64,000 nucleotides of DNA, from assembly GCA_035079385.1 (NCBI GenBank), contig JAVHKY010000034.1, forward strand, positions 3,782,001 through 3,846,000. The letters are read 5' to 3'. This document shows, one piece after another, positions 9,861 to 20,754 of the stretch; position 1 is the stretch's first letter, and every line of letters starts with the position of its first letter. The translations under genes and the position numbers were made by a program. Below the pieces are notes generated by a model that was not told the origin of the DNA, did not search any database, and saw only the letters and a list, made by a program, of their open reading frames with translations. This DNA is from Aspidiotus rigidus (Eukaryota > Arthropoda > Insecta > Hemiptera > Diaspididae).

Positions 9861-11990
9861 CCCACGTATTTCTTTTTTTAAATCAATTTCAAAAGTAAGC
9901 GAATTACGAATTCTGGAACGGAAATAACTTCCTTTGTATATTCACCTGAAAGATAAACAGAAATTAGGACAAAAATGATCGTTTCCTTGGAAACCATTCA
10001 GGAAGGAGATAACTTCAAGAATAGAATTAAGCTTAAATTAAAAGCTCTTAAAAATATTCCAGATTGTATTATACCGGTGAGAGTACTTAGTGTGTTACCA
10101 AGGACAATCATTGGCGCACTCCACGTGGGCGTCGTGGAAATGAATATCCTTCACCAAAGTATGGAAGTTATTAAATATATTCTCTTTCTTTTGTTCGTGA
10201 AAAACTTCACGTCAATTATTTCAACCGTTCGAATATCGAATCTTGGTGACAGACGTTATAGAAAAAGTTTTCTACTTATTTTATTTCCAACGCATAAGTT
10301 GTCTCTATCGGGGTTCACCTGTGCCTAATCTGGACTTGAGTCGAACATAGCAATACTTCCTTAGACCTCTGGAGAGTACTGCCTCTGTAATATTTCGAGC
10401 CGAAAGCCTTCTACCGAACGAAAATTCGACCTCGAGGCGTATTTTGTCTGTGGTTAGAAAGTCCCTCGTGACAACTGCTACGATATCGACGGTAAAGTAC
10501 ATGATATTTCCAAAATTTTCTCTTCTATTTTCAGTTTCTATATTATTATTTGATTATGACATCGTAATACGTCGCTAATGTCGAATACAAATTTTCCATT
10601 CTGTACAGTCATTCTTTTTCAACTCTGTACGGTAGAAGTTCATTTTTAGTACGCGCATTGTATCCATAAACAATATCATTATTTTTATGAATCTTGAAAT
10701 ACGCGCTCAACTCGATAAATATGTCGTGTACGGATTTCCTATTGTCTGGCAAGCACGAAGAGGAAAGTAAAAAGGGAAACCAAGTGGATGCCGGATGACG
10801 GAAAATGTATACGTGTACACGAATTAAATATTTCCATGTAGATTCACTGAGGCTTTTTTTTTTCTTTCGTGGAGAATTTTTACCGAAGACATAAACTTAT
10901 AAGCATTTTATACGGTTAGGAACTGCACGCATGCCGACCTCTTTTGTAAGCCCCTACTTCGGTTTTGTCTCGCCCATATCACATTATCGACATTCTTTAT
11001 TGCCCTCTGTAGTATTTTCTTTTTCCTTTTTTTTCATTTCTATCAGGATATATTATCATTATTTTCTGTATTCCGCCCTAGAATATAGGTCTCTACTTCG
11101 ATGTAAAAAACTTCTACCCTCGCTACGTTGCGTTGTAAGTTCATATAGGAATCCTATTTCTACTGTGGAAAAGTGCTTGATAGACTGCTTACAGTCAAAA
11201 AGGCGTAAGATCAAATTTGGTGACTGGCATTTTATAGGATCTGTGAAGTCTGACCAGATCAGCTTCTGTGCTCTTTTAAGTAGGGAGGACGGAGAGAGGA
11301 CACTAAAAGATTGGATTTTAAAAATTGCCTGGATGACTTTGAAAAGTTTGTGCTCGCTGATATGTGAAATTTTTATTGAACAGATGTCAATTGTACAATT
11401 TTACGTTATTAGGTAGGGGTGTCACCCCATCTATGAACCTGAATAATTTTTCGTTATCAAATGTCGATCACATTATTCAAGAAGCTCCTCTTCGACTTTG
11501 CAATCTCCATCTGTTCCCAGAGTTTTCTTCTCTTCATGCGGTTCTCGGCATGCATGACTTCGAAAATTATTTCACCATCGTGCTCTTCTTCATTGCAGTG
11601 TTTGCGAAACAGTGACTATCTTCGTTCTCTTTTCTCCTGATGACGAGCCTTCTCCCAGTCTTATCAATTTAGATGCCTTCGCACTGTTTTCAATTGAGCT
11701 GTTGTACACTCTGTTGAAGATCCCTTGTTTTTTCCCTCCGTCTGCATGTTACTTATTCTCTTTTTCGTGGGTGGGTAGTTACGGATTCCACTATTCATCG
11801 CTGAACGCATTTATCATCGTGTTTGTATACCAAGATGCGAGGTAGAATGAAACGTGAAAGACGAATACTCCGACGTGGAGTAAAACATGCAAACCGCAGG
11901 AAAATAAAAGACGACGAGCGCTTTCGGTTAAATAACCATCTTCAAGCCTGAAATGAAAGCAACTGACGAACAAAAGAGAAGAACGAGGTA
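9861..11990. other. Mostly unannotated; one 161-codon ORF of doubtful value
   Basis: A plus-strand ATG frame runs 10931-11416 with a hydrophobic, phenylalanine-rich first third, but it has no domain, no homologue I recognise and no splice context. About 11850-11990 probably holds the 3' flank of the Penelope-like element that follows. The remainder shows no repeat or gene. Confidence 0.35.
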
Positions 11991-13982
11991 TTAAGAACGT
12001 CCAAACGAGAAATCACGGTGTGAGTCATAAACCAGTTCGATCAGGCCATCTTCCGGAATATACGAATTGAGTACAGTGATACCGTCAGTGTTGAGATGAC
12101 GAATTATCTCTATATTCTCGAGGGCGATACGCTTACGGTAGGAATTCTCCTTATGGAGGAGCTTTTCGGATCCCTCGCGGAAGCTGTGGCCACTGTTTAT
12201 TAAGTGATCGGCGAAAGCTGACTCCCCTAAGTGTCCCTTCTTCCAAGACTTCAGGTGCTCAGCTACTCTAACTTTCATTTGGCGGCTGGTCTCACCAATA
12301 TAAAAGCCTCCACAATTCTCACACTCCAACTTATACACACCACTCCTCTCATCGACAGGTACCTATGGGGTCCTTCAGTCTCACAAACAACCTCTTGACT
12401 GTGGTAGGGTTGCAAAACGCGGGTCTGAAGCCAAACGGGCGAAGGGCCTGACCCAATTGCAGGGAGAATTTCCCCAGGAAAGGGAGACTGATCCAATGCA
12501 AACGGCGATCGCGGATCGTGTCTCGGGGGAGGGAGGTGGTAGAATCCAGGAGGCTACTCGTAACTTTCCTCCGAACCATCACGTCAACATCGACATTGAC
12601 CCCATTCACTCTGGCCAGGTGTTTTATTGTGATTAACTCTTTCTTAAAGGCAGACTGACTCAAAGGAATACGAGTCAGTCTGTGAACTAGGCTATGAAAA
12701 GCAACCATCTTGTGAGCAACAGGACCGAACGAACCACCGTGGACTAAAACATCGGTCGTAGTATCTTTCCCGTAAATTCCAAACTCATGGTTTCCCTTCT
12801 ATTATAGAGATCGATAAATCCAAAAAGTTAATGGAAAATACCCCTATTTCCAACGTAAATTTGATGGAAGGGTACCAGGAATTGAGATACCTCAGAAACT
12901 CACCAAGGAGATCTGGGTGACCAGTCCAGGTACATAGAACGTCATCAACGTACCTGTGCCAGTAATGAATATGATTAAGTAACACCTGGTTCGAGAAAAA
13001 GAGGTCAAGTTCAAACTTAGACATGAAAATTTCGGATATGAGAGAGCCTAGTGGTGATCCAATGGGGATCCCTACTTCGTTAGGGAACTCGAAAAATTTC
13101 CCTTCAAACTTACAGTAGTTGGGGGACCAGCAAGTATTTAGAAGATCGAAGAATTCGTGAAACTCATTATGAGGAATGTTGGCTTTAATGAGTAGCTCAC
13201 CCATACGCTGGATAGTAGCTGCCTTAGGAATATTCGGGAACAAACCAACAACATCAAACGAGCAGATGGTCGTTCCCGGGGGAAGACTTACATCCTTGAG
13301 GACGTCAGTTAAAGAGGCCGAATTCAAGACCGAATGAGGGGATTCAAAATCAATTCGATTTTTGAACCATCGGTCAAGGAATTTGGCAAGGAGGTAGGTG
13401 GGGGAGGAGACAAAAGAAACAACGGGTCGCATCGGGGTATTGTTCTTATGCACTTTAGGCAGCCCGTACAGGAGGGGGGGGTATGGGGTTAGGAACAAGG
13501 AGGGCTTTTTTCAAAGCAGGAGTTTTGATAACAGCCTCACTCCTGTTGATGACACTCCTAACTTCTTTGACGTGCTTAGGAAAGCTGAAATCCTCACTCT
13601 CTTTAGCACCATACTGCTGTAGGACTTCATGGACCTTAGAAGAATAGAACGATCTATCCATCACTATAACAGCGTTGCCCTTGTCAGCCTTAGTGACGAT
13701 CAAATCTCCCTCTTTCATCTTCCTCCTTAAACACTGAATCACTCCTCCCAATTTATTACTCATGCGAGGGAGGGGGTTATTACGGACTAATTCCGCACAG
13801 ACTTTCTGGGTATTAAAACCAGGACCAATCTTAACCGCAAGATCCGCAACAACATTCGCCAAGGTTTCATCATTCTTGAGGGGAGGCATACTGAACTTCA
13901 AACCTTTCTCAAGGAGGGATGTTTCGTCACTATTGAACACTACCTGACTCCATCCCCCCCTCAAACCAATGACAGAACGCAA
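11991..13982 (-). pseudogene. Penelope-like element: RT plus GIY-YIG endonuclease ORF, frameshifted
   Basis: Reading leftwards from 13982, the N-terminal part has the block IVTKADKGNAVIVMD. The RT core follows, with YGLPKVHKNNTPMRPVVS, the palm block IGSPLGSLISEI and the catalytic motif YVDDVLCTW near 12920. The frame ends in a GIY-YIG nuclease domain (GVYKLECENCGGFYIGETSRQ) near 12300. This RT-GIY-YIG order is diagnostic of Penelope-like elements, which reverse-transcribe and insert with their own endonuclease. The reading frame is broken at least three times: at a C run near 13475, just after a GKP near 12790, and near 12355 before the nuclease. The catalytic residues survive, so this is a fairly young but inactive copy. 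No terminal repeats were identified. Confidence 0.9.
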
Positions 13983-14039
13983 GTAATGCAGAGAAAAGTC
14001 ACAAATCTATAAAAGAAGATACAAAAGAACAACCAGAAC

Positions 14040-14480
14040 TTGACAGTGGCGGATAGAGGGAACACGGTAGTGGTAATGGAGAAGGACGACTACACACAAA
14101 AAGTGGAGTCGTCAATTGGAGAGAATATACACCAACGGCTGAAGAAGTACCCGACCCATAAATACCAGAACAGGCTGAAAAATGTGCTGAAGAAGAACAA
14201 TGTCCCTGGTAGTGAAAGAACGTTTGAGATGAATCCGGTATAGCACCAAATTTCAAGAGCGAACAGTCCGATGACTCCGTTAATTAATAACTTTTAATTA
14301 CCATGTTACGAGATAACGAAGGTCGCAGCCAGATCCTTGGAACATAACTTACGGTTCACAACGAAACAAAGCATCACAAGGAGCTGATGGAGGAATTGAA
14401 CGAAATGGTAGTGAAGAGTCACGATAAACTGGTATCCTTGGACGTGACAAACATCTCTGGTACCATACCAAATAGTATGG
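14040..14480 (+). pseudogene. Second Penelope-like element, 5' portion (interrupted)
   Basis: The plus-strand frame from 14040 begins LTVADRGNTVVVMEKDDY, the same N-terminal block as KADKGNAVIVMD in the minus-strand copy next door, but clearly diverged from it. It continues to a TAG near 14241. Further plus-strand codons near 14440 (KLVSLDVTNISGTIPNS) match the first RT catalytic region, where the aspartate of L-D-V lies. The frame is then cut at about 14496 by a fold-back element and resumes at about 17310. The two Penelope copies are arranged head to head. Confidence 0.75.
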
Positions 14481-15373
14481 GCAGATAAGAAAAAAGAAAA
14501 ACATTTCGTTGGAGCAAATGTTTCTTTGCTGAAAATGGTTCAGGATGTGGTTTTGAACAACATATTAAATCCCGCGTTTCCCTCCTGAAGCTTTTTTTTA
14601 AATGGGGGTTCGAACCTCCCGAAAATTAGTCTTTTTACTAAATCGCGCAAAATTGAAATTTTATTAAAAAATGTTTCGAACGAAAGTTGTTCCTCGTTAA
14701 ATTTCCTACCAAATAACGTATTCAACTTTTAGCCTATACGAATTAGTGCCTTTGCAAAGGCCGTTCAAAAGAAGACCACAATCAGTGTTTCCATATATCT
14801 CCCAAAATTGAAATCTTATTAAAAAATGTTTCAAACAAAAGTTGTTACTCATTAAATTTGCTATAAAATGCATCCTCCAGGACGTTCTGTTTTAATAGGG
14901 GTTTAAACCCCCCAAGATTTATTCTCTTGCTTATATCGTGACTAATTGAAATTTTATCAAAAAATGTTTAAAAAAAAGTTGTTCTTACCAAATAACGTAT
15001 TCAATCTTCAGCCCAGGTCAATTATTGCCCCGGCAAAGCCTGCAAATGCTGTTCAAAAGAGAACCAAAATCTGTTTTTCCATACATCTCCCAACATTAAA
15101 ATTTTATGAAAAAATGTTTCAAATAAAAGTTGTTCCTCCATGAATTTCCTATCAAGTGCGCTATTCAGCTTTCAGGATAGAGTAATAAGTCGATGAAAAA
15201 AGTGTCTTGGGTATATTTTTCCTGCAGGTTCCTCAGCTGAATCTTACTCCATAAGGCTAGTATATTTCATGTGATATATACACATAATTTTATAGCATAG
15301 CCTGAGGAGGGAGGTCGTTTCTTGCTCATGACTTGAGCTCTTCCATTCGTCCTGGGCCCTGCCCACCAATTTT

Positions 15374-15697
15374 GGGGGACGTCCATAAATTACGTGAGGT
15401 GATTTTTGCGATTTTCCGACACCCCTACCCCCCCTGGTGAGATATCGTGAGATTTGGCGTGACACCCCCCCCCCCATTTATCTCACGTGAGATTTCTTAA
15501 AGTACATGTTTTTATTGTAAAAATAATGAAACGCATGAAATTCAACTCAGTTTTGTAATTATTTTGAACTATATTCTTGCATGAGAAAAATTACGTGAAA
15601 TTTTCCCAGACCTGCCCTCCCCCTCACGTAAGATTTGGTGAGATTCGAATGGACCCCCTCCCTCCCCTAATTGCCTCACGTAATTTATGGACGCCCC
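15374..15697. mobile_element. MITE with GGGGACGTCCATAAATTACGT-type ends
   Basis: The left end GGGGGACGTCCATAAATTACG and the right end CGTAATTTATGGACGCCCC are inverted repeats about 325 bp apart. The interior is rich in C and G runs and contains repeated GTGAGATTTGGTGAGAT words. A second copy lies at 56768-57103. There is no coding capacity. It lies inside the fold-back element. Confidence 0.8.
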
Positions 15698-15769
15698 CTT
15701 TCTACGTTTTCTAATAGGAGCAGTGTACGTCGGCCTGCCGACTTACAGTATTCTTATATTCGGGATAGA

Positions 15770-16570
15770 GGAACTTGATATTAAAGTCTTTCGTTGTGAA
15801 CTTGATATTATATTTGCTTTCGTCAGCTATGATTACTCAGGTATCGTCATCAGTGCTGGACTCATGGTCAGCTTCCTCGTCCTGACTCAATACATCCTGC
15901 AAGTCGTCGTCAATGTCGTCTACTACCTCTAATACTCCATCAGCATTGAGGCAAGTCTGCCCAAGACACATTGGTGAACATTTTAATCCTTAGAAGAAAA
16001 AAAAACAACTATTTTTGACAAAAATTCAAGCAATAGGCTACTTACGGTTGAGGCATGATACTATGGTACTTGAGAAATTTAGTGTAGACGGTTAAACACT
16101 ATAAGAAAAGAATAAGAGAGGTGAATTTGGCTCAAACTGACCAACGTTTTGAACAGTACCTCTTCATGAGGTCGGAATGATTTAAAAAATACAAGTTTTT
16201 TCTTCGATAGAAGTGCCATTTTATATATGGAATATCTATTGTTCACCTGCCTTTTAACATCTACAAGCATTTCTACAAGTAGTCGGAGGTGGTCTGGCGC
16301 GGAGCTGGGGCTTTCTTCATTGTTATAGGCTCCAATATCCCATTGATTCGCTTCCATCACCATTCTAATGGATCTTTTTCATGACAAAGCCGCAATTGTA
16401 CTTGGTGGTACACTCTGCAGTGTCTTCAGTGGGAGGTAGAGAAGCCAAGTCTACTTTCCGGCCGACATTTTTCGCGAAAGCTTGAAACTGAAAATTGTTC
16501 AATGGCCTGTCTCTTATACCACCGTAGATCAGAGAGTATGCATCTGCCGTAGGGTCTTTGATACAACGCG
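15770..16570 (-). pseudogene. Decayed coding region inside the fold-back element
   Basis: The minus-strand codons from about 16560 to 16375 are open for about 60 residues and include DPTADAYSLIYGGIRDRPL, FQAFAKNVGRKVDLA and LPPTEDTAECTTKYNCGF, ending at a TAG. Further left, an apparent intron (donor GTAAGT near 16045, acceptor TTCTTCTAAG near 15990) leads to KCSPMCLGQTCLNADG and then a very acidic tail (EVVDDIDDDLQDVLSQDEEA) to a stop near 15820. The style (cysteine pairs, LPPT block, acidic tail) suggests a transposon-encoded protein. I cannot name the family. A frame of 94 codons lies at 16079-16363 between these parts. It may be the protein that moved the fold-back arms, or a passenger. 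Confidence 0.4.
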
Positions 16571-17309
16571 ACTTTAATTGTTTTTATTTCAATAATTGGG
16601 TACCATGTGAGTCATGAATATGAAAAATATTTATTTAATTTCCATCTTGATGCTAGACTTCCATAAGTCAGCCCCAAAACTATCTGAACATGAGAAAAAT
16701 ATCGCACATCCTTATATTTTTAACATCGAAAGCCCTTTTTTGCAGACTAGTTACTCTATCCTGAAAGCTGAATAGCTCATTTGATAAGAAATTCAACGAG
16801 AAACAACTTTCATTTGAAACATTTTTTCATAAAATTCTAATTTTTGGAGATATATGGAAAAACTGATTTTGGTCTTCTTTTGAACGGCCTTTGCAGACTT
16901 TGCCGGGGCACTAATTGACCTAGGCTGAATATTGAATACGTTATTGGGTAGGAAATTTAACGGGGAACAACTTTCATTTGAAACATTTCTTCATAAAATT
17001 TCAATTTTGGGAGATATATGTAAAAACTAATTTTGGTCCTCTTTTGAACGGCCTTTGCAAAGGCACTAATTAGTATAGGCTGAAAATTGGATACGTTATT
17101 TGGTAGGAAATTTAACGAGGAACAAGTTTTGTTTAAAATATTTTTAATAGAATTTCAATTTCGCGCGATATAGGCGAAAAACTAATTTTTGGTGCGTTCA
17201 AACCCCCATGAAAAAAAAGCTCCAGTGGAAAACGCGCGTTCAGAACCACATACTGAACCATTTTCACATTTGCTCCAGCCAAATATTTTTTCCCCAATAT
17301 CGCTCTAAT

Positions 17310-18130
17310 TTGCCTACACTAAAAGAAGGAACTTATCATCCGAACAAGAAATACCATGGGAATTCGGATGGGCTAAAGTATGCAAAAATAGTGGAAGAGA
17401 TCGTGGAACCGAAGACTGCCGATTCTATAACAAGTTCTACAGGTAGAAAAAAGGACTGGCGATGGGATCACCGCTGTCACCTTGTGTAAAACAAGCGGTG
17501 AAGTCAGAAAGTCGATCAAAAACTGGGCTAATTGTGTGGTCAGGCACTAATGGACAGGTGGAATAAAAAGCGATAAATTATAGCATCAAATTTAAACTGA
17601 GAAAGGCAACAAGACCATTAGCTACTTGGACCTCACGATCCAACTGGCGAACAACAATTACAGAATCTACAGAGAGCCAACGTTTGCAGGTACCGACCAA
17701 CTCCTATCACCACCCCAAGCACAAGTTAACGGCGATTCAGAAGTACTGCTACCGAGCAACCTCTTTCCTGAAGAGAGGATGAAAGAAATTGCGACAGGAA
17801 AGCAGATCGCAGCAGCCAACGTCTACTGCAGAGGCCTGGTTGAGCGAGTCCTTAGAAAAATGAAACCAAAGTTAGGAGCCCAAGGCAGAACAGCGAAAAA
17901 GTACTCTGGATCAGCACCATGTATAGGAAAGTACACAAAAGAAGTGATGAAATCGTTTAGCAGTTATGATGTGAGTGTGGACATCCATAACAAGCCACTG
18001 ATGGTGAAAAGAATAAGCAACAACCAGACGAAAAAAAGGACAAGGGAAATTTGAGCAGAGTGTACAAGCTCGGTTGCGAACAGTGCGAACGCATTTACAT
18101 TGGTGAAACTGGGAGAAAAGAGCATTGGTA
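17310..18130 (+). pseudogene. Second Penelope-like element, 3' portion
   Basis: After the fold-back insertion the plus strand resumes RT sequence. LAMGSPLSP, the palm block before the YxDD motif, is encoded at 17456-17482. A stretch near 17620 reads YLDLTIQLANNNYRIYREPT, the connection after the palm. A GIY-YIG start, RVYKLGCEQCERIYIGETGR, lies at about 18056-18115. Several stops and frame changes lie between, and the YxDD motif itself is missing. Together with 14040-14480 this is one decayed copy of a Penelope lineage different from the minus-strand neighbour. Confidence 0.75.
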
Positions 18131-18159
18131 AACAGTACCATGAAGAACAGCATATGGTG

Positions 18160-18240
18160 TAAGAACGACTCCACTTTTTGTGCGCAGTCGTCCTTCTTCA
18201 TTATCGCTACCGTGTCACCTGTGTCTGCCATTGTCAAGAT
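18160..18240 (-). pseudogene. Inverted Penelope-like fragment
   Basis: On the minus strand, LTMADTGDTVAIMKKDDCAQ is a third version of the N-terminal KADKGNAVVVMD block. It points against the surrounding plus-strand copy, interrupting its GIY-YIG domain. It marks the edge of a further inverted fragment reaching to about 18800. Confidence 0.6.
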
Positions 18241-18779
18241 ATGGTTGTTCTTTTGAGTCTTCTTTTATGGCTTTATGACCTTCCTCTGCCCAACAGTACT
18301 TTCCCAATTCTGGTTCGAACTTCTGGTCTCAGGTCGTATTCTATGGTTTGGATTATTTGTCCTCAGCTCGGAGCCATGTTTTCGATCGCTTAAACTGCAT
18401 CAATTTCTCTACCTGGTTGTACTTGATGCCTTTTCTAGCAGTCTTTATTCTCCTTCTTCCACAAAGTGACGCTTGATAGGTCCTTGGTTCTAAGAGCGAA
18501 ATTTTGTTTGGTGTCTTTCTCTTTTGTTTCAGGTCAGTTCGGTAAGTTTCTTCTTTCTAATCCGTTCTCGGTTTTTCATTTATTCCACTCCTTTGCTGAA
18601 TACCGTGTCTTCATATTCTTGGTGGTCCAGAAATTTGTTCAGATTGAAATATTGGTCGTACGGTAGAACATTCAGCTTGATGATCTTCGTGTAAGTTCGA
18701 TTCTTGGCTCTCAATCTTTTGGCTTGCACCTTGGAAACAAGGTGATAGAGGCGTTTAGCGGTTAATCCATAACAACCTA

Positions 18780-19060
18780 CTGATGGTAAAATAAGCAACA
18801 ACCAGATGGAAGGAAAGGACAAGGGAAGCTTAGGAAGAGTATATAAAAGCTCAGTTTAGAACAGTGTTGAGAAGACGGGGAGAAAGTTCGACATCAGGAG
18901 AAGCGAGCTCAAAACAATAAGGGAAAAAGGAGACGAGTCACTGCTTGGCGAACACTGCAATGGAAATCAGCATAAAGGTGAAAGAATATTCAAAGTCATA
19001 CGTGCAGAAAACCGCATGGAGAGAAGAAAACTCGAAAAATAGATGTAGTTTGCAAAGTCA
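18780..19060 (+). pseudogene. Penelope-like fragment, end of GIY-YIG domain
   Basis: The plus-strand codons read KFDIRRSELKTIREKGDES, then LLGEHCNGNQHKGERIFKVI and RAENRMERRKLEK before a stop. This matches the C-terminal half of the GIY-YIG domain, where a histidine-containing H--GH-F block is followed by a basic R-E-I-E region. It belongs to the plus-strand copy but is separated from the first half of the domain by the inverted fragment. Confidence 0.6.
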
Positions 19061-19194
19061 AAGTAGAGAAAAGCTAGCCTCTTGAACAATGCAATCGAAA
19101 TTTGACAGCAAAAGACGCGAGATAGGAAGAACAGAACTGACCAATAGGATGATAGCGAATATGGTAGTCAATAGAAAGGCAATTTTAGACTATT

Positions 19195-19450
19195 AAAGAC
19201 TCTTGTACCTCAGTAGCGATACAACTGATAATGGCTAATTAACTACTTAATAAAATTGTATTGGAGACCTATTTTTAATTTTCGGCGCACTACTTACATA
19301 TCATCACTTAATATAATTTCTGATGAAAATTTTATTGTTTTGAAATCTTTTACGAAATTGAAATGAGTATAAAAAGATGAATAAACGAGTTCACCGTACT
19401 TCCGAAGAGACTCTATCTGCTGATTGAGACATTGGTTAGAAAGCTGTCTG
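19195..19450 (+). repeat. Repeat shared with 22845-23060 (probable Penelope 3' flank)
   Basis: The words GCACTACTTACA, CATCACTTAAT, GTATAAAAAGATGAATAA and TCTGCTGATTGAGACAT occur in the same order here and in the last aldo-keto reductase intron. Because this copy directly follows Penelope coding sequence, it may be the 3' untranslated end of that lineage. Confidence 0.6.
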
Positions 19451-20754
19451 TCGGATGCCCAACAAGTAGACACGCCAGTTCGGATCCGAAGATTATTATT
19501 ATTGTCGAGGGAAAGATAGATGGTTTTGTAATTTTGTTGCTTGCTGTTGCTTCTTACTTCACTGTTGCTATGACCTGAAATTTTGATATTGTTTATTCTC
19601 TTCGCGAGTCATCATATTTCCCCGCAACAACAGAAGAAGGTATTTCTAGTCTCGTTCAAGAGTACTTTATATATTATATTCAAAATATTTACCCGACTGA
19701 AGCGACATCGGATTTAATATTATGTTTTCATATTATACTTTCGCTCGCAGTTATTTGAATATCGAATTCTTTCCTCTCTCGTCAGCGAAGATGAAAACGA
19801 AGACGATGACACCTGGGACAGAAAAAGGGTTATTACACCCTGAACGTTCGCATGTACATACAAAAATCCTCGAGTAAATATAATAACGCCACTGCGCTGT
19901 CTAGCTTGTCTAAGTATTATACAAAGTATTATCTTACAGTAGAGTAAATGACGTGACGCAGACTCGCATTTCACGATTCAAAAACGCTAACCAAATTACG
20001 TATCACTTTTATAATCGAATAATCAAGTTTCGCGTGTACATTTTGCAGCTCTTTCGTCTGTATTTCAAACGAGTTTAAGACTAAAATTTACCGATTTTCC
20101 AGCTAGACTGCGAAGTCTGGCAGTGTTTTTGAAATCAACTGACGCGAAATAATCAAATCATTTTACATATCTAATATGGAACATTCTTGACGAGCTAGGA
20201 GAATTCAATCGCGCGAAGATGAAGATTGATTCAAGTTTGTTTAATTTACAGTACGAAGTACCGAGTAATTTTGGAGAATCGGAGTCAAAATGACTTTTAT
20301 TCCCGTCGGTCGAATTACTCTCTTCTTAGTTTATCTGAAATACCGAGTGAAGAATTGAAAAGAACTTAATAAGTTTTCAAATTTTTGTAGCTTATGGTTC
20401 ACCCTCGCACTGGAGTCTGAATATCATTATAAGAGCCTTCTAGCATTCACTTTTAAAATGCGATATGAGGGGACGTAATTGCAAGTTTATGAAATCCCAT
20501 CGAGGTAAAAAAGAACCAAAAAAGATTTTTAAGATGGATTTTATCGTAAAATTCAACATGCGTAGGTAAGTCGGCCGATTAAAATTCTTATGTCATCATA
20601 TGTTGTAAACTAGTTCTGCCAAGTTGAGTAGTGATTAAAACTCGATGTTGAAGGGATATTCTCGGAAATTCTTGTACCTGTAAATGAACAGATAGCACAA
20701 GGTCAACCTTTGTAAAAATTAAAAAAATCAACAACTGCTAATTATTCGGAACAC
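19451..20754. other. Intergenic and 3' flank of the aldo-keto reductase gene
   Basis: No coding region is seen. A TTTATT (AATAAA on the minus strand) at 20296-20301 could be the polyadenylation signal of the minus-strand aldo-keto reductase, about 450 bases after its stop. This is unproven. Confidence 0.35.

Larger units (their letters stand above)
14496..17300. mobile_element. Fold-back (long-TIR) element inserted in the Penelope-like element
   Basis: Left and right arms of roughly 600-700 bp are inverted copies. The word TTGGAGCAAATGT near 14508, with GAAAATGGTTCAG and ATGTGGTT after it, reappears inverted near 17235-17275. Each arm is built of imperfect tandem units of about 200 bp containing AAACATTTTTTCATAAAATT-like and GAACGGCCTTTGC words. 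The interior (about 15200-16600) holds a MITE and a decayed minus-strand coding region. Penelope coding sequence on both sides, reading in the same direction, shows that the whole block is an insertion. The outer ends are approximate, and no clear target duplication was found. Confidence 0.75.

Noticed and set aside
10931..11416. 161-codon ATG frame, hydrophobic start
   Set aside because: No domain, splice or conservation clue. A frame of this length can arise by chance in 64 kb, so it is mentioned only within the spacer entry.
14600..14625. GGGTTCGAACCTCCC resembling a tRNA T-loop
   Set aside because: No acceptor or anticodon stems can be paired around it, and it is part of a repeated fold-back arm.
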